From positions 1,794,746-1,858,745 of the forward strand of contig KV748194.1 of NCBI GenBank assembly GCA_001692895.1: a DNA stretch of 64,000 bases, in the 5' to 3' direction. Positions within the stretch are counted from its first letter, which is position 1. Each line of letters starts with the position of its first letter. A program made the translations under genes and the position numbers. The notes below the pieces were generated by a model. That model had not been told where the DNA came from. It saw only the letters and a list, made by a program, of their open reading frames with translations, and did no database searches. Shown piece after piece: positions 42,167 through 53,599 of this stretch. Origin of the DNA: Cenococcum geophilum 1.58. Taxonomy: Eukaryota > Ascomycota > Dothideomycetes > Gloniales > Gloniaceae.

Positions 42167-42591
42167 TATAATGGAACCTTGTAGCAAGAACTACGGTAGG
42201 CTTGTTATTAGGCTAGGTATATAGGTGATATAAGTAAAGAAGTTAACAACGTAATAATAACTGGTGGAGTGGTTGCCTAATAGATTAACTCTAATTGTAT
42301 TCTAAGAATTACTATAAGGAAGGAACTATCTAGGTAGGGACTAAGGGTCCTTAAATACACAACCGTACTCCTATGAAATCCTTCTTATACGTAATGTACG
42401 TCTTATATATAAGGTACGTAAGTTCCTCTTATTCCTCTCGTTTAATACGTAGTATGTTATATAACCTTGGCTACTATTCCTCGTTATATGGTTCTACCAG
42501 TTCCATCTTAAACCGTGCCTAAATTAACCAACTAGCTTCTTCCGACTCTTCTCCAAGTAGTCGTAATATTGTACTTAAAGCGTCCGTAATA
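42167..42591 (-). repeat. 5' LTR of Gypsy-1a (425 bp)
   Basis: TATAATGGAACCTTGTAGCA ... GCGTCCGTAATA, followed by TSD AGGAT at 42592-42596, which matches the AGGAT at 14355-14359. Confidence 0.92.
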
Positions 42592-42596
42592 AGGAT

Positions 42597-43060
42597 ACCA
42601 CCAGTATTAAAAGGACAGCGTTGCTCTTATGGGCTTCCTACTTAAGGCTCTCTACAGTCTTAAGTAGGTCCTATATCTTTAGTATAAGGGGCTTAAGAGC
42701 TTCCTTATTACCCTTAAATATATACTAATTCTAGCTAACCTATACGTCTTTATTAGCCAGTAAAGCGGCTAAATTATTATTATCCACGTTAATAATTTTA
42801 TCTTAATTAGACGAGATATATCGATAATTAAACTACTTAAAGAAGCACTTAGGAATAAGTATAAAGTAAAAGACTTAAGCCTAATTGCGTACTACTTAGG
42901 TATTTAAATTATAAGAAACCGCTAGGCGCAATTAATTCGATTAGTATAAGACGCCTATATTAGGAAGATCCTATATATATTTTATATAGAAGACTACACA
43001 CTAGCCTCTACACTAATTTACCTATTTATAGTAGACTTTAAGCTACGTAAGCCTAAGGAT
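42597..43060 (+). pseudogene. pol: Reverse transcriptase of Copia-1, C-terminal part
   Basis: Resumes in frame with GYHQY, DSVALMGFLLKALYSLKQ (usual LNKALYGLKQ), YKGLKSFLITLKYILILANL, YVFIS, IIIIHVNNFILI at about 42775-42810 (usual YVDDFILxG; both catalytic Asp read Asn), LLKEALRNKYKVKDLSLIAY and YLGI-stop-IIRNR (usual YLGIxIxR). It joins LLKG at 14359 without loss of frame, apart from the target duplication. Confidence 0.87.
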
Positions 43061-43870
43061 TAAGCTCTATAGGAGCTAGTAAAACGGTATTAATCGCTAG
43101 TAGGCTCTCTACTATATCTATGCAATTAGACTTGGCCTAATATAGCCTAGGCTATAGGGAAGCTCCATTAGTTCCTATATAACCCTACTAAACTATATAT
43201 AAACGCCGCGATATAGATACTCGCCTACTATATAGGGACAATCAACTTAGGTATAGAGTTTGGCTTACCCTAAAGGCAGTAGCCACCTCCGAAAGCCTTC
43301 GCCGAGGCGTTGGCTATAAATTATACCACGCCTAATTACAATAGGGAGTATAGCGAAAGCGCACTAGGTAATATACCTAACCTATAACTATACAGCTATA
43401 GCGATATAGCGTTCGCAGATATAGTTAATAGGAAGTTAACTTTTAGCTATATCTATAAGCTAACAGGTAGCCTAGTTTTACATAAGTTAAGCAAGTAGTT
43501 AATTCTTATAACCTCTACTACAGAGGCTAAGTACGTAGCGATAACGTATGCGGCTAAGGAAGCCTTATAGCTCTATTAATTACTTACTAATTTAGGCTAT
43601 ACCGGAAAGGATCTACTACTGATATATTTATATGGCGATAATTAACCAGCTATTAGCCTTACTAAAAGCGACGACTACTATACGCGCACTAAGTACTTTA
43701 AGCTATACTAGCACTATATTTATAATAAGGTTTAAAGCGGCGTAATCTACTTATAGCACGTTTCTATAAGTAGTATAGTAGCAGACGGTTTTATAAAGCT
43801 ACTATTAACAACTTAGTTTAGGAACTTTGTTAAGCAGCTAGGCCTTATTTAATGCGACATAGATACTAAA
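43061..43870 (+). pseudogene. pol: RNase H and C-terminus of Copia-1
   Basis: Copia connection and RNase H: LVKRY-stop-SLVGSLLYLCN (usual YQxxVGSLLYL), TRPNIAQAIGKLH, FLYNPTKLYINAA, QLYSYSDIAFADIVNRKLTF (usual YSDADWAGD), SYIYKLTGSLVLHKLSKQLI, TSTTEAKYVAITYAAKEAL (usual STxEAEYxA), YLYGDNQPAISLTKSDDYYT (usual DNxxAIxLT), RTKYFKLYQHYIYNKV, ISSIVADGFIKLLLTTQFRN (usual ADxFTKPL) and FVKQLGLIQCD. The Asp of YLYGDN and the Glu of TTEAKY are present. A tail to about 43975 precedes the Gypsy-2b insertion. Confidence 0.87.
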
Positions 43871-43984
43871 CCTAAGTTGGAAATTGTATATAGGCTGGCA
43901 AATCCTTAAAGGGCACGCTATTTAATAATTCTAACTAATGCTAATAACTTTTAAATAGGGGATAGGAATAATATAGAGCTTATA

Positions 43985-44177
43985 TGTCACGGGACAGGGG
44001 TGGTGGCTATAGAGCGTATATATTTAAGGAGTCTATAAGACATTACGCGATCGATTATAAGGGTTAAGGGCGTAAGGAGGTAATATACCTACGCGTAGCT
44101 AATATAAGCTGTACGCGAGGTGTACGTAAGAGCACGGGGCTCTCCTATAGAGGCCCCTGCGGTAGGGTTCTGTAATA
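43985..44177 (-). repeat. 3' LTR of Gypsy-2b (193 bp)
   Basis: TGTCACGGGACAGGGGTGGT ... GGTTCTGTAATA. The polypurine tract follows at 44178-44203 as in Gypsy-2a. Confidence 0.9.
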
Positions 44178-44324
44178 CTACCCCCCCTCTTATAGAGGCG
44201 GAGCTCCGGCGACGCTATGGTTACTATATATATATAAAAGGGACACTTAAGGTATAAAAAAGAAGAAAAAGGGGGGTATTGCTAAAGGTTTAAAATAATA
44301 TTATATAATAGGGCTTGGTATCTA

Positions 44325-44380
44325 AAAATCCGACTAATTAGATAACTTTAACCGCCGGTTAAAGTTCCTAGACATCTTAA
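44325..44380. repeat. 56-bp palindrome module, copy in Gypsy-2b
   Basis: Same length and order as 33002-33057, with the palindrome at 44344-44366 unchanged. The following 60 bases (44381-44442) carry scattered N bases. Confidence 0.8.
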
Positions 44381-44479
44381 NNATATTCNNGTTACGTAAT
44401 NNTACTTTACNNNAATNTAACGGTAATNTAANGGCAATTTNCCCTTATATAGTAATATATAACGGTTTAACTCTATAAG

Positions 44480-46020
44480 GGCTCCTATAGAGGATTAGGT
44501 ATAAAGTCTTTACTTAAGCCTAGTTTCTATAAGTTCGCGTAGTAAAAGTCGCTAATTAGATCCTTTACATTTTTAAAGTCTTCCTATAGTTGCTATTCTG
44601 GCTAATCTATATTAAATCCTATATATATAGCTCTGTAGTAAAGCCGTTATTCTCTACCTTTACTAAAGTATTTAGAGTTAATAATTTATTTAATAGTCCA
44701 CTCTTTGTAGTTTTTATCTTTATTCTTATCTTAAATTAGTATTAGTAGGGGTTTAAGCTATATCTGCCCTAGCAAGGGGTTAGGCTAATAGAGGTATAGT
44801 AGCTATAGGTAAAATATAGGCTATATCCCGCGGGTAGCTAAGGTAGGTAGAAGTTCTAGTTTATATATAGCTCCCCTATTAATAACTTGTTTAATTAAAT
44901 AGGGGCTAAGGTTCTTATAATTAAGTAACTTTATAGGCCTTTATATAGAGATATTGCGTATATCTAGCTATACCTAGTTGCCAACACGTATCTCTAGTGG
45001 TGGCGTTCTATAATTATTAGCGAAGTAGGCCTACTTTACTTAAGCCTAGGCTATTTTTCCCTTGCAGTAGTTAAGTAGACTTTTTATACGGCCTGTATAC
45101 TAGTTAGTAAGTAATATCTTAAGGCGTTTTCTATATAGTAGTTTTTTATTAATAGGTTCTAGTGGCTCTATACTAGATTAGGGGTAATAACTTTTATTTA
45201 TAAAGAATAGGGTAAGTCCTGTAGTAGTTAAGATATAGTTATTCGCTGCAAATTTACCTAGTTATCTTAATTATAGGCAACTACCTATTATACTAGCATT
45301 AGCGTTTTCCGGTTACCTAGTAGTTTTATAATAAAAGGATATAGACATCTTAACGGAGATGCTAAGGTGTTAGTAGATTCGTCTCTATATATTGGAATTA
45401 AATTATATACCTCAGTTGGACGTAATTAAGTTAGGTAACCTATATAGTCGGTAGACTTTATAGAGGAAGGCGTTAGTAATATTACTAACAGCTACACCTT
45501 CGGTTAGGACGTAATGGTACTCTTTTATAAGTCGGTATATTATTATAAGGATGTTTTTATAGGTACGGCTATGTTATTTATAGGGTGGTAGGTTAATAAT
45601 AAAATCTATAGCGATATCTGCCTATTATTATATAGGTACTAGTAGAGGGTATAGTAATCCTTAGTACTTTATATTAAAGGCCTTAGCGCGCTTATAACTA
45701 TAGCAGGCGCCTATAAAGTATTTAACTAAGTCTATTATTTTTAGCTAGAAGTAGTATCGGCTAAGGAGCTTATAGGTTCCTCTTTTACCTAAATAGCCGC
45801 TTAATCGGAGGTTATAGGCTATTTAGATTAGTTGCCGTTATAGATTTTCTAAGTTAGGGATAAATAGGCGACCTTTATAATAGAGCCTATTTTCTTTTAC
45901 TTCTAAGGCTGCTATATTAATCTAGCCTAAGCTTTAGAGGTTAGTAGGTAGCGTATAGGCGCTAGCGGTTTTTGCGGTAATAAGTTAATATAGTAATAGG
46001 TTAATAGAGGTGTTATATAC
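44480..46020 (-). pseudogene. pol: Integrase and chromodomain of Gypsy-2b
   Basis: Collinear with 33200-34720 of Gypsy-2a. The chromodomain-like minus-strand segment lies at about 44490-44700 and the integrase upstream to 46020. Small deletions relative to Gypsy-2a occur near 45258 and 45290 (about 20 bp each). More stops than Gypsy-2a. Confidence 0.65.
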
Positions 46021-46299
46021 CGTAGTAATAAGCTTATTAATTTTAGGAGGTAACTCTAGTTCTATAGTATAAAGCCAAGGTATAGTTAGCTCTATTATAG
46101 GTAGTATACCTAGGGCTAAATTTTATGATTTTAGGATTGTTTATTGTTAGAACTAATTATAGGGGTTATTTTTAGACTAAGGAAGGTCTTATAAGTAGCG
46201 TATTAGGCTATTAGGTTTAATACCTTATACTTCTAATCTATATATAATTTTAAAGTTAAAACTAGAGAGGAACTTATTCTAATATGCATAGCGTTAGTT

Positions 46300-47700
46300 T
46301 AGCTACTTTATAGTTATAAAGTACTTAAGATTACAATAGTCTGTAAGGACTTTAGTTGGCTAGTTAAGCTCTACTAAGGAGAGTTCTAGTTAGAATTCTT
46401 TAAACGCTTATACGATTATAAGGAGTTCTCTATTATAGATCTTATAGTTATATTTTTATAGTATAAGCTTAGATAAGTAAAATGTGACTAAGTAAAGAAG
46501 ACCGTTATTACCTATTTAGGAAAGGACGCCTACGTTAATATGGTCTAAGGAGTTAGTTTTAAGATAGAGTTATTATTCTGGTATAAAGTAAGCTAGAATA
46601 GGTGCTTTAGTAAAGGCATTTTTAAGGTCTTAAAACGCCTTCTTATATTTAGGCGTCTAGGTAAAGTATAGATACATTTTTCTTCCTTTCATAAAAAGGC
46701 GCTTTATTTACATTATTGCTATAAGTAGTGCTACTACGCCTAAGAAGCTGTATATAAATTTCTAATAGAAGTTAGCAAAACTAAGGAAGGCTTATATATC
46801 CTTAATGTAGTTAGGGGCTTACTATTTAATAATTATATATACTTTCTTAGGGTCTATATGGATACCCTTAGTAGTAATAATTAGTTTAGGGTATTTTACT
46901 TCTCTAACTAAGAATTCGCATTTTTTTAAAATTAATATAAAGTCCTACGTCCCTAAGGCGCTATAGGACCTTTTAAACGTGTTTAGTATACTTAAAAGGG
47001 TTATTATTATAAATAAGTATATTGTCTAAGTATGTAGAGCAGAGGTTATTAAGGTAGTCCTATAAGGCGTTATTAATATAGCTTTAAAAGGTACCTAGGC
47101 CATTATATACGCTAAAGGGTATAATAGTATATTTAAATTAGCTAAAGCGTAATACAAATGCGGTTTTTTATTTATTACCTTCCCGTATTTAAAGATAGTT
47201 AAAGGCGGCAATAATATTAAGCTTATTATAGATTTTAGCTTAACTAAGCTACTTAAGGGTCTTATATATAAGCGGTATTAGGTATTAGTTTTTAATCGTA
47301 ATAGCGTTAAGTCCTCTATAGTTAACGTAGAATTAAATACCTCCTCTTAGTTTCTTAATAAGAAGGATAGGGGTGGCTGCTAGTAATATACTAGGATGAA
47401 TAAATCCTTTATTAAGGCGCTCGTTAATATATTTTTTTATAACTAAAAGTTTATCTTTTAATATTAGATAGGGTTTCTTATAAAGTAGCATTTTTCCTTA
47501 TTTAATATTAATAATATAGTCGTTAGGTTAATATAGGGGGAGTATATCTACGCCCTTTTATAAGCATATATTAGTAAAGTTATAGTACCTCTTAGGGAGG
47601 AGCTTGCGGAGTTTTTTATTAGTAAGTCCTTTTTTAAGCTTTATAAACTTCTTAAAGTCTAAAGGTAAAAGTCCGTAGAGTTCTATAGGGGCGTTATCTT
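46300..47700 (-). pseudogene. pol: Reverse transcriptase and RNase H of Gypsy-2b
   Basis: Collinear with 34950-36420 of Gypsy-2a. The catalytic box reads YLDN at 47021-47032, so one Asp is lost here while Gypsy-2a keeps both. Flanking strands such as LKKCEFL and DPKK are recognisable. A deletion removes the start of this region at 47709. Confidence 0.78.
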
Positions 47701-47709
47701 CTAGAAGGT

Positions 47710-49760
47710 TATATTATTTAAGCTAGTTTATTTTAAGGATAATAGGGTAGTTAGTAAGTGGTATAATATAGGCTTAGAGTTCTTCCTAATGCCTATTTAT
47801 ATCTAGGTAGAGTTATACTATATAGGTAATCTTCTATGCAGTATAACTACTATTAGCAAGTTATAGGGCACGGGCTTTAGTAAGGGGTAAGGTAAGTAGG
47901 TTATAAGTACGTATAAATTAGGTATCTATAAATTTATTAGTAGCTTCGCAATTAATTATAGAACGGCTTTTATATTATTTTTTGGCAGTAGTTCCTATTA
48001 TAGGTAAAACTATTTATTTCCGTCTATTTATCTTTACTAAGTTATCTATTAAGNAAGCCGATATATAGATCCCTCTATTATTAAGGCGTCCTAACCCGCT
48101 ACTTAAAGTTAAAACTTAGCGTTTTCCGCTTCTATGTCTAACTCTACCGCTATTACTGCGTCTTTATCTTATATAGTAGTAGTATATAGCAATATATTTA
48201 GTGTTTAGGGTATTAGGCTAGGTATTAGGCGGCGGCTACTAAACCTAGCTATTAGGCAGTTTAGGTTATTATAATAGCAGCCTTCTTAATAGTATTTATA
48301 GCAGCGTTTTAGTTTCTGGAGTAGCTTGCGCTCTTTACCTAGGAGTTTTTATAGGAAGGTTAGTATAGAGAAATCAATATTGGCTCCGGTAGCACTTAAG
48401 GTAGTAGGTATTAGTAGCTTAGTGTATATAGGTTTAGTAGGCCTAGAAGGCTTCTATAGAGAGGTCTTTAGGTAAAAGTTAGTAGTAGTAATCTAATTTA
48501 GTTGTTGTTTAATCTTCTATAGAGCTGCTACTATATTATAAACATTATTATAGTTATAGCTGGCAGCTGCGTAACTAAGGCAATAAGTAACTTTTTTAAG
48601 GAGGTCCTCTTAGTCTTTAGTATTATCTTAGGTAAGGGCTTTAGTATATTTCTAGAATTTAACATAGAATTTATTAATTAATTTAGTGGGGTTTATCTTT
48701 AGGGCATGTAGTTTAGCTCGGCTAGTAGCTAATAGGTTATAGTTGCGGTATATTAGGTTAAGATTATTAAAGACTTTTTAGTAGGACTGCTACTTCTAGG
48801 GGCTATTAGTCTTCTATTAAGCGAAGAGTCTATTAAATAGTATACCCTTTATTCGCCCAATAATATAACTAATCTTAATATCTTCTATAGGAAAAAGGCA
48901 GGCGCTCTAAGTTAGTTTTTTTATAGATTTATATTTTCTAGTAGCTGTATTCCTTACGGTCTCTCTAAAAGACTAGGGGATTAGGGTAATATATATTAGA
49001 CCCTATGGTAGCAGCTTAGGTTTAATTATTATGGCTTTTATTATCGCTACTTTAGTAGGGGTTCCCGTTAGGTAAAGCTACTTAGCGCTAACCCTCCATT
49101 AAGTGTTAAGTAGGTAAAGTTACTGGGGGCGTAGAGACTTAGGTGGCGTTATATATAGTAAAGAGGTATCTAGCGTTATTACAAATATGCTTATTAAGCT
49201 AAGATTATAGGTATTTAATTATACTATCTTTTTTAGTAACTATAGTAATAAGTATAATCTCGGCCTTCTTTAACTGTTAAACGTCGCGTTTAGACATATA
49301 GAGGTTATCTTTAGTCTCTTAGCGTGTGTTATTAGCGAGCGCCTCACAAGCTTGCAGGTCTTAGATAATATTACAATCTTAGGCAGTACGCATTTCAGCT
49401 TATATAGGCTTTAGGTGGTAGTTCTATAAAAGGCAGTAGTATTTATTAGGTTTTCGTACTACCTTTTTTACAAACGTCTTGGCGTCTTATATTTCGATTT
49501 TAATAGGTAGTAGCTCTTCCGCTTGCTTATCTATAGTTATATAGTTAATAAAGGATAAAACATTATTAATATCTACCTTATTAAGGTCGTTATAATCTTT
49601 TAAGCCACTAGGCTTTCCCTTAAGGGTTAAGGCTAGGGCTAATAAGTTAAATTCTCCTAGGGCTAATTGGCGGCGTAGGTTAAGTATAGGTATTAGATTA
49701 TTCTTTAGATTTAATATAGTGGCTAGTAAGGAATATTGTCTTACTATTATAGGTTCCTTA
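47710..49760 (-). pseudogene. gag: gag and protease of Gypsy-2b
   Basis: Collinear with 36709-38680 of Gypsy-2a. The protease strand AIxNCxATNKFIDT is readable near 47930-47970. The gag N-terminus has the same helix-rich sequence, with an insertion of about 30 bases near 49580-49615. One N at 48054. Heavily RIP-damaged. Confidence 0.65.
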
Positions 49761-49875
49761 GAAGTATAGAGTAGGGTAACTTATAGATATGCTACTTCTA
49801 GTAGCGCCTGCGGTATTACAGAGACGTAGAATTAGTCGTAGGCTAAGTATTAATAGTAAAAAAGGCGTAACGTAA

Positions 49876-50068
49876 TGTTATAGGACGGGGGCAGTGGCTA
49901 TAGAGAGTATGTATTTAAGGAGTTTATAAGACATTATGCGATTAATCGTAAGGGCCGAGGGCGTAAGGAGGTGATATACCTACGCGTAGCTGACATAAGC
50001 TGTACGTAAGGTATACGCGAGAGTACGGGGTTCTCCTATAGAGGCCCCTATGGTGGGGTTCCGTAACA
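49876..50068 (-). repeat. 5' LTR of Gypsy-2b (193 bp)
   Basis: TGTTATAGGACGGGGGCAGT ... GGGGTTCCGTAACA; followed by TSD TTATA. Confidence 0.9.
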
Positions 50069-50189
50069 TTATAACAGATAATTAATTATAGCTTAGGGAG
50101 AGATTAAATAGAACCTATAATACACTTAGAGGATTATAAGGTGTTTCTTTTATATATTAATAAGTTTAATACTAGTTTAGGAAGGATCT

Positions 50190-50360
50190 TGTCGGTATAC
50201 ATGCTTTAATCAACGTGCACAAGTATCACTGTATTGTAATACGTATGCGGTATTAGTTGTTAGATAATTAATTGTTTTTTAATATAGTGTTGGTAGTATA
50301 TATACGCGTCTTATGTAGGTTATATACTCTATATATATAACATGGATATATATACCAACA
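50190..50360 (-). repeat. 3' LTR of Copia-3 (171 bp)
   Basis: TGTCGGTATACATGC ... GATATATATACCAACA. Preceded by TSD GATCT. The same length and sequence are found at 61050-61220. Confidence 0.92.
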
Positions 50361-50479
50361 CTGGAGTAACTCTAAAAAAGAAACTAAATCGTGCTATTCC
50401 CGTTATTCGTAGTATATACGCAATAACTAGCCCTTCCGCCTATAATATGCAATAGCTGTAACGGCGCTAGGGCCCGTTA

Positions 50480-50640
50480 CATACTATATTCTGCCAACTT
50501 GCCGGATTTCTGCTAAATTCTGCTATGTTACTGAATTCTGCTAAGTTCTACTATATTGCTAAATTCTGCTAAGTTCTGCCGAATTCTGCTAAGTTCTGCT
50601 ATGTTGCTAGATTCTGCTAAGTTTTGCCAACCCTACTAAA
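50480..50640. repeat. Decamer array in the Copia-3 3' untranslated region
   Basis: A dozen units like ATTCTGCTAA, GTTCTGCCGA and GTTCTGCTAT, partly at 10-bp spacing, between the Copia-3 stop region and its 3' LTR. Confidence 0.75.
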
Positions 50641-50649
50641 CTAAAGTTG

Positions 50650-51160
50650 AATCCGTTCGCTTAACCCACTCTATAGCCCGTAATTTAACTTAATTTGTGT
50701 TAATAAGTTATAACAGTGCCGTATAGGGTTTATCCTTTGTTATAGCGTCTATAGGGTTGGCATCTCCATTAATCCACTTAACTTTAGTAATTTGTTTTCG
50801 CTTATAGGCTTACCGGAGGCATATTACATTGATTATAAGGCGCTTTTCTTAGGTGGTCCCTAATTATACGAGGTAATTATATAAGGACTTAGAATCGGTG
50901 CAAAGTATAAGTAGGAGGTTAACCTGTAAGATCTTATCCATAGTAGACTTAATTGCAGCACCGATATTAAAGCTATGGGCTATGCCGTACAACTCTAAGG
51001 CTAATACACTTTTAGTAACTCTTTTGCACTTAATTAAAGACCAATAGATAATATTTGCCTTATTTAAAGCGTCCGCTAGTATAAGTACGTAGCTAATTTG
51101 CGAAGATAGGTCCTTATTATTGGTGAAGGAAGCGTCTATAGATACAAGGAGTTGTAAGGT
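50650..51160 (-). pseudogene. pol: RNase H of Copia-3
   Basis: The minus strand reads LLVSIDASFTNNKDLSSQIS (usual FxDASFANNxDxSSQIG), YVLILADALNKANII, KCKRVTKSVLALELYGIAHS (usual KRVTRSVLAxELY), FNIGAAIKST, LCTDSKSLYNYLV (catalytic CTD kept), GTTQEKRLIINVICLRQAYK, VKWINGDANPIDAITKDKPY (usual NPADAMTK) and TALL. It ends with VKLRAIEWVKRT. The catalytic residues are largely retained; stops are few. Confidence 0.87.
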
Positions 51161-51349
51161 GTTAATATCTAGCTTAACGAACTTTAAGCCTCTATTTGCG
51201 TTTTTAATCTACTAACTTAATTGCTTATTAAGTCTCTTTATATCGTCTTTAACTAGGTTAATTACCTAGGCAGTAAAGGATAGGTTAAATAAGGCCTCTA
51301 GTTAATAAATAGACGCGATATATATACCTCTAGCACGTTAGGTAATATA

Positions 51350-52140
51350 CTGGTCTTTTAGTGTTAAAGTACGGGTAGCTCCTTTTAAGCCAGTACTCGT
51401 GGCTAGTTTAGTGCTAATTAGGCTAAGGTTTTTATATTACCGCTCCTAGGTAAGGGTAATTCCGTCCGGAATAAGTTAAATAAGGCCACTATTGAATTTA
51501 AGTGGTATATTAACCGTAAGTTGCTTATACTTTTTAGCTATAAACTTTACCTTATATAGCTTATTCTGCTCTACCTTTATAAAGGTCTTATCTACTAAGA
51601 ATAGAGTATTATTGGTCTGTAGGCCTATAATGCTAAAGGGTTTATTGCTTTAGAGAAGGTAAGAGTTGTATATAGATTGGTTTATATATAGCTGCTATAT
51701 GTAGTATAAATAATAAGTCTTAAACCAGTAGTTACTAGCTTCTGATACTCCGTATAAAGGCTTTAGCACCTTTAAGACTATATTCTTACTAATTCTAAGT
51801 TCGTTCTATAGTTTATAAGGTAGGCGCACATAGAATTTACGATTTAGGTTTATAGTGGACTGTATGTAGGCTTGTGATATATCCCGTAGATAAAGGCTAT
51901 ATAGCCCTATAGCAGCTATATATAGGATAAGTCGCTAGCTAACTTACTAAATAGTTAGTAATTAAGTTAATATAAGCTCTTTCTCTTAGTTATTATACGC
52001 CTGCATAACTAGTTAAGACTTCTTAAAGGCCTTATTAATACCTAGGTTCTTAATTTTATCTATAAAACGTGAGTTAAAGAGTTATATACCTTGGGGTATA
52101 TTTATAAGCTTTATAATCTTAAATACTCCTTTCTTAAGTA
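51350..52140 (-). pseudogene. pol: Reverse transcriptase of Copia-3
   Basis: The minus strand reads QLFNSRFIDKIKNLGINKAF (usual SRFVDEIK), KKSQLVMQAYNN, LLTI-stop-QVSQRLIL, YLRDISQAYIQSTINLNRKF, YVRLPYKL, KVLKPLYGVSEASNYWFKTY (usual LYGVPEAGNHWF), then PFSIIGL-stop-TNNTLFLVD at about 51600-51640, where the family has GLQTDDTLFLAD; both Asp read Asn. Downstream, VKFIAKKYKQL and KFNSGLI lead into RNase H. The frame is well kept apart from RIP stops. Confidence 0.85.
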
Positions 52141-52599
52141 GACCGGTAAGTTCCTTTTAACGGGAGGCGCTAAATTGAGTAACGTTGTTTTGTAAGTAGG
52201 TTATGGTATCTACTATAGCTGTAAGTAGGGGGTACTTATGTGGGCGACCTTGGCCTTATTTTAGTGCTAGTTAAGGGGCAGCTTCCTAAAATAGAGGCGC
52301 GGGTTCGTTTATTCGCGTAGGTTTTATGTGCTCTATAGCGTTATAGAGAGGAGGCTTTTTAGTTAGTTCTAGTTATAAGTATAGTTTAACAACCGTAGAT
52401 CGGAAAGATGTAGGTTTATTTAGTAACTTAACCGTATATATTTCTCCTTTAACCGTAAGCAGGTTATATAGTCCGTCCTAGTATCTAGCTTAACCCATAT
52501 TTCCTTCTCTCCATACTAGAATGGGTAAGTTTAGTAGTAGGTTATATATCGCGTTAGTTTTAGGTCCATTGCGCGTATTTAGGGCGTCTGCGATTTAAC

Positions 52600-53200
52600 G
52601 TTTAGCTTATAGTTTCTAAATTTCTACTATAGCCTTCTTAATTGCGTTTGCTTGCTATATTACTAACGGTAATAGTATATCTAATTTAACTATTTGGGGG
52701 TATGCGCCGAATACTAATAGTATAGGGACTAATCTATCCGGGCCAGCGGTGTTATTAATGGCCTTAAACGCTATTTATAGTACTATATCTTTATTAATAT
52801 TAGGGATCTTAATAGTAATTATTTAATATGCGTATTGTAGCGGTCTATAGTATCGTTTTACTATACTAATAGAGTTATGGGCTTTAACTAGAACTCCTTT
52901 TATATTAATACCTATAGTACTTACGTACTGTTTAAATTCCTTACTAATAAAGTTCTTGCCTGCGTTATATATGACTAAATCTAGTGGTCCTAGATATATA
53001 TTAATCCAGTACATCCGTAATACGTCCTATGTATATTTGGCGCTTATATTCTGTAACTACCTATTAGCTTAAAAGTGTGTTCCCTTATTAACTATATATA
53101 ATAACGGGCTTCCGCTAATATATATAATGTTGACAATAATATAGTAGTTAAAATTAATATTATCCCGTAAGGTAAAGCGGAACCGTCCTAGTGACTTTCC
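52600..53200 (-). pseudogene. pol: Integrase core of Copia-3
   Basis: An open stretch of 63 codons at 53014-52823 carries INIYLGPLDLVIYNAGKNFI (usual YDAGKNF) and KGVLVKAHNSISIVKRYYRP (usual EAHNSIxxVERYHxPL). Upstream, GSPLLYIVNKGTHF holds the first catalytic position. All three DDE residues are changed by G-to-A (D to N, D to N, E to K). Downstream, IAFKAINNTAGPDRLVPILL is the usual AVNDTAGPDGLVPTLLVFG strand. The open frame is a survivor of the integrase, not a separate gene. Confidence 0.85.
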
Positions 53201-53599
53201 GTGCTTTTAGTAATAGTAATAGTACTTAGTAAGATATTTAAGAGTCTTCTTGTTAGTATTATAGCTAGCTTAATTTAGTACTTTCTATAGCCTTTTAACT
53301 AATAGGTGGCCAAACCGACGGTATAATCGTTGTAATTCCGTGTTTATTAGGTAGTACGGGTTTAAATTAAAGGATTCTAAGAGATAAGTTTATAGGGAAG
53401 TGTTCTATACAAGGAAGGGGTGGCCGAACCGTTGTACTACTAGCACTTCCTTAATATAAGTGACGAGGACATTCTTAAGGTTATTATAGTATACCTATAG
53501 CTTATCCATATCTGCTAGGTAGAGTAGGAATAGTATATCGGCCTAAACGATATAAAACTGTATCTTGCCTATTGGGCTATTAATATATATAGTTCCGAT

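Larger units (their letters stand above)
14360..42591 (-). mobile_element. Gypsy-1a, chromodomain Gypsy element inserted in Copia-1 reverse transcriptase
   Basis: Minus-strand Ty3/Gypsy element. TSD AGGAT at 14355-14359 and 42592-42596. Own pieces 14360-18078, 24125-25885 and 40155-42591 add up to about 7917 bp, almost exactly the 7916 bp of its sibling Gypsy-1b. Both LTRs are 425 bp. It is split by Copia-2 (in the reverse transcriptase) and by Gypsy-1b (in gag). Domain order on the minus strand: gag, protease, reverse transcriptase, RNase H, integrase, chromodomain; then an antisense frame, the polypurine tract and the 3' LTR. Confidence 0.9.
43985..50068 (-). mobile_element. Gypsy-2b, second copy of Gypsy-2, in the 3' untranslated region of Copia-1
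   Basis: 193-bp LTRs at 43985-44177 and 49876-50068; TSD TTATA at 43980-43984 and 50069-50073. Total 6084 bp, about 260 shorter than Gypsy-2a, mostly through one deletion of about 290 bp near 47709 (protease-RT border; Gypsy-2a 36418-36708). Same strand and domain order as Gypsy-2a; more RIP-damaged. Confidence 0.9.

Noticed and set aside
14360-42591. Tandem array of three Gypsy-1 elements sharing LTRs
   Set aside because: Rejected in favour of nested insertion, because TATTG/TATCG flank the inner element and the outer pieces sum to one full element.
50190-50360. MITE with inverted ends TGTTGGTATATAT
   Set aside because: It has an identical-length partner at 61050-61220, and GATCT flanks the outer pair, so the two are the LTRs of one Copia element.
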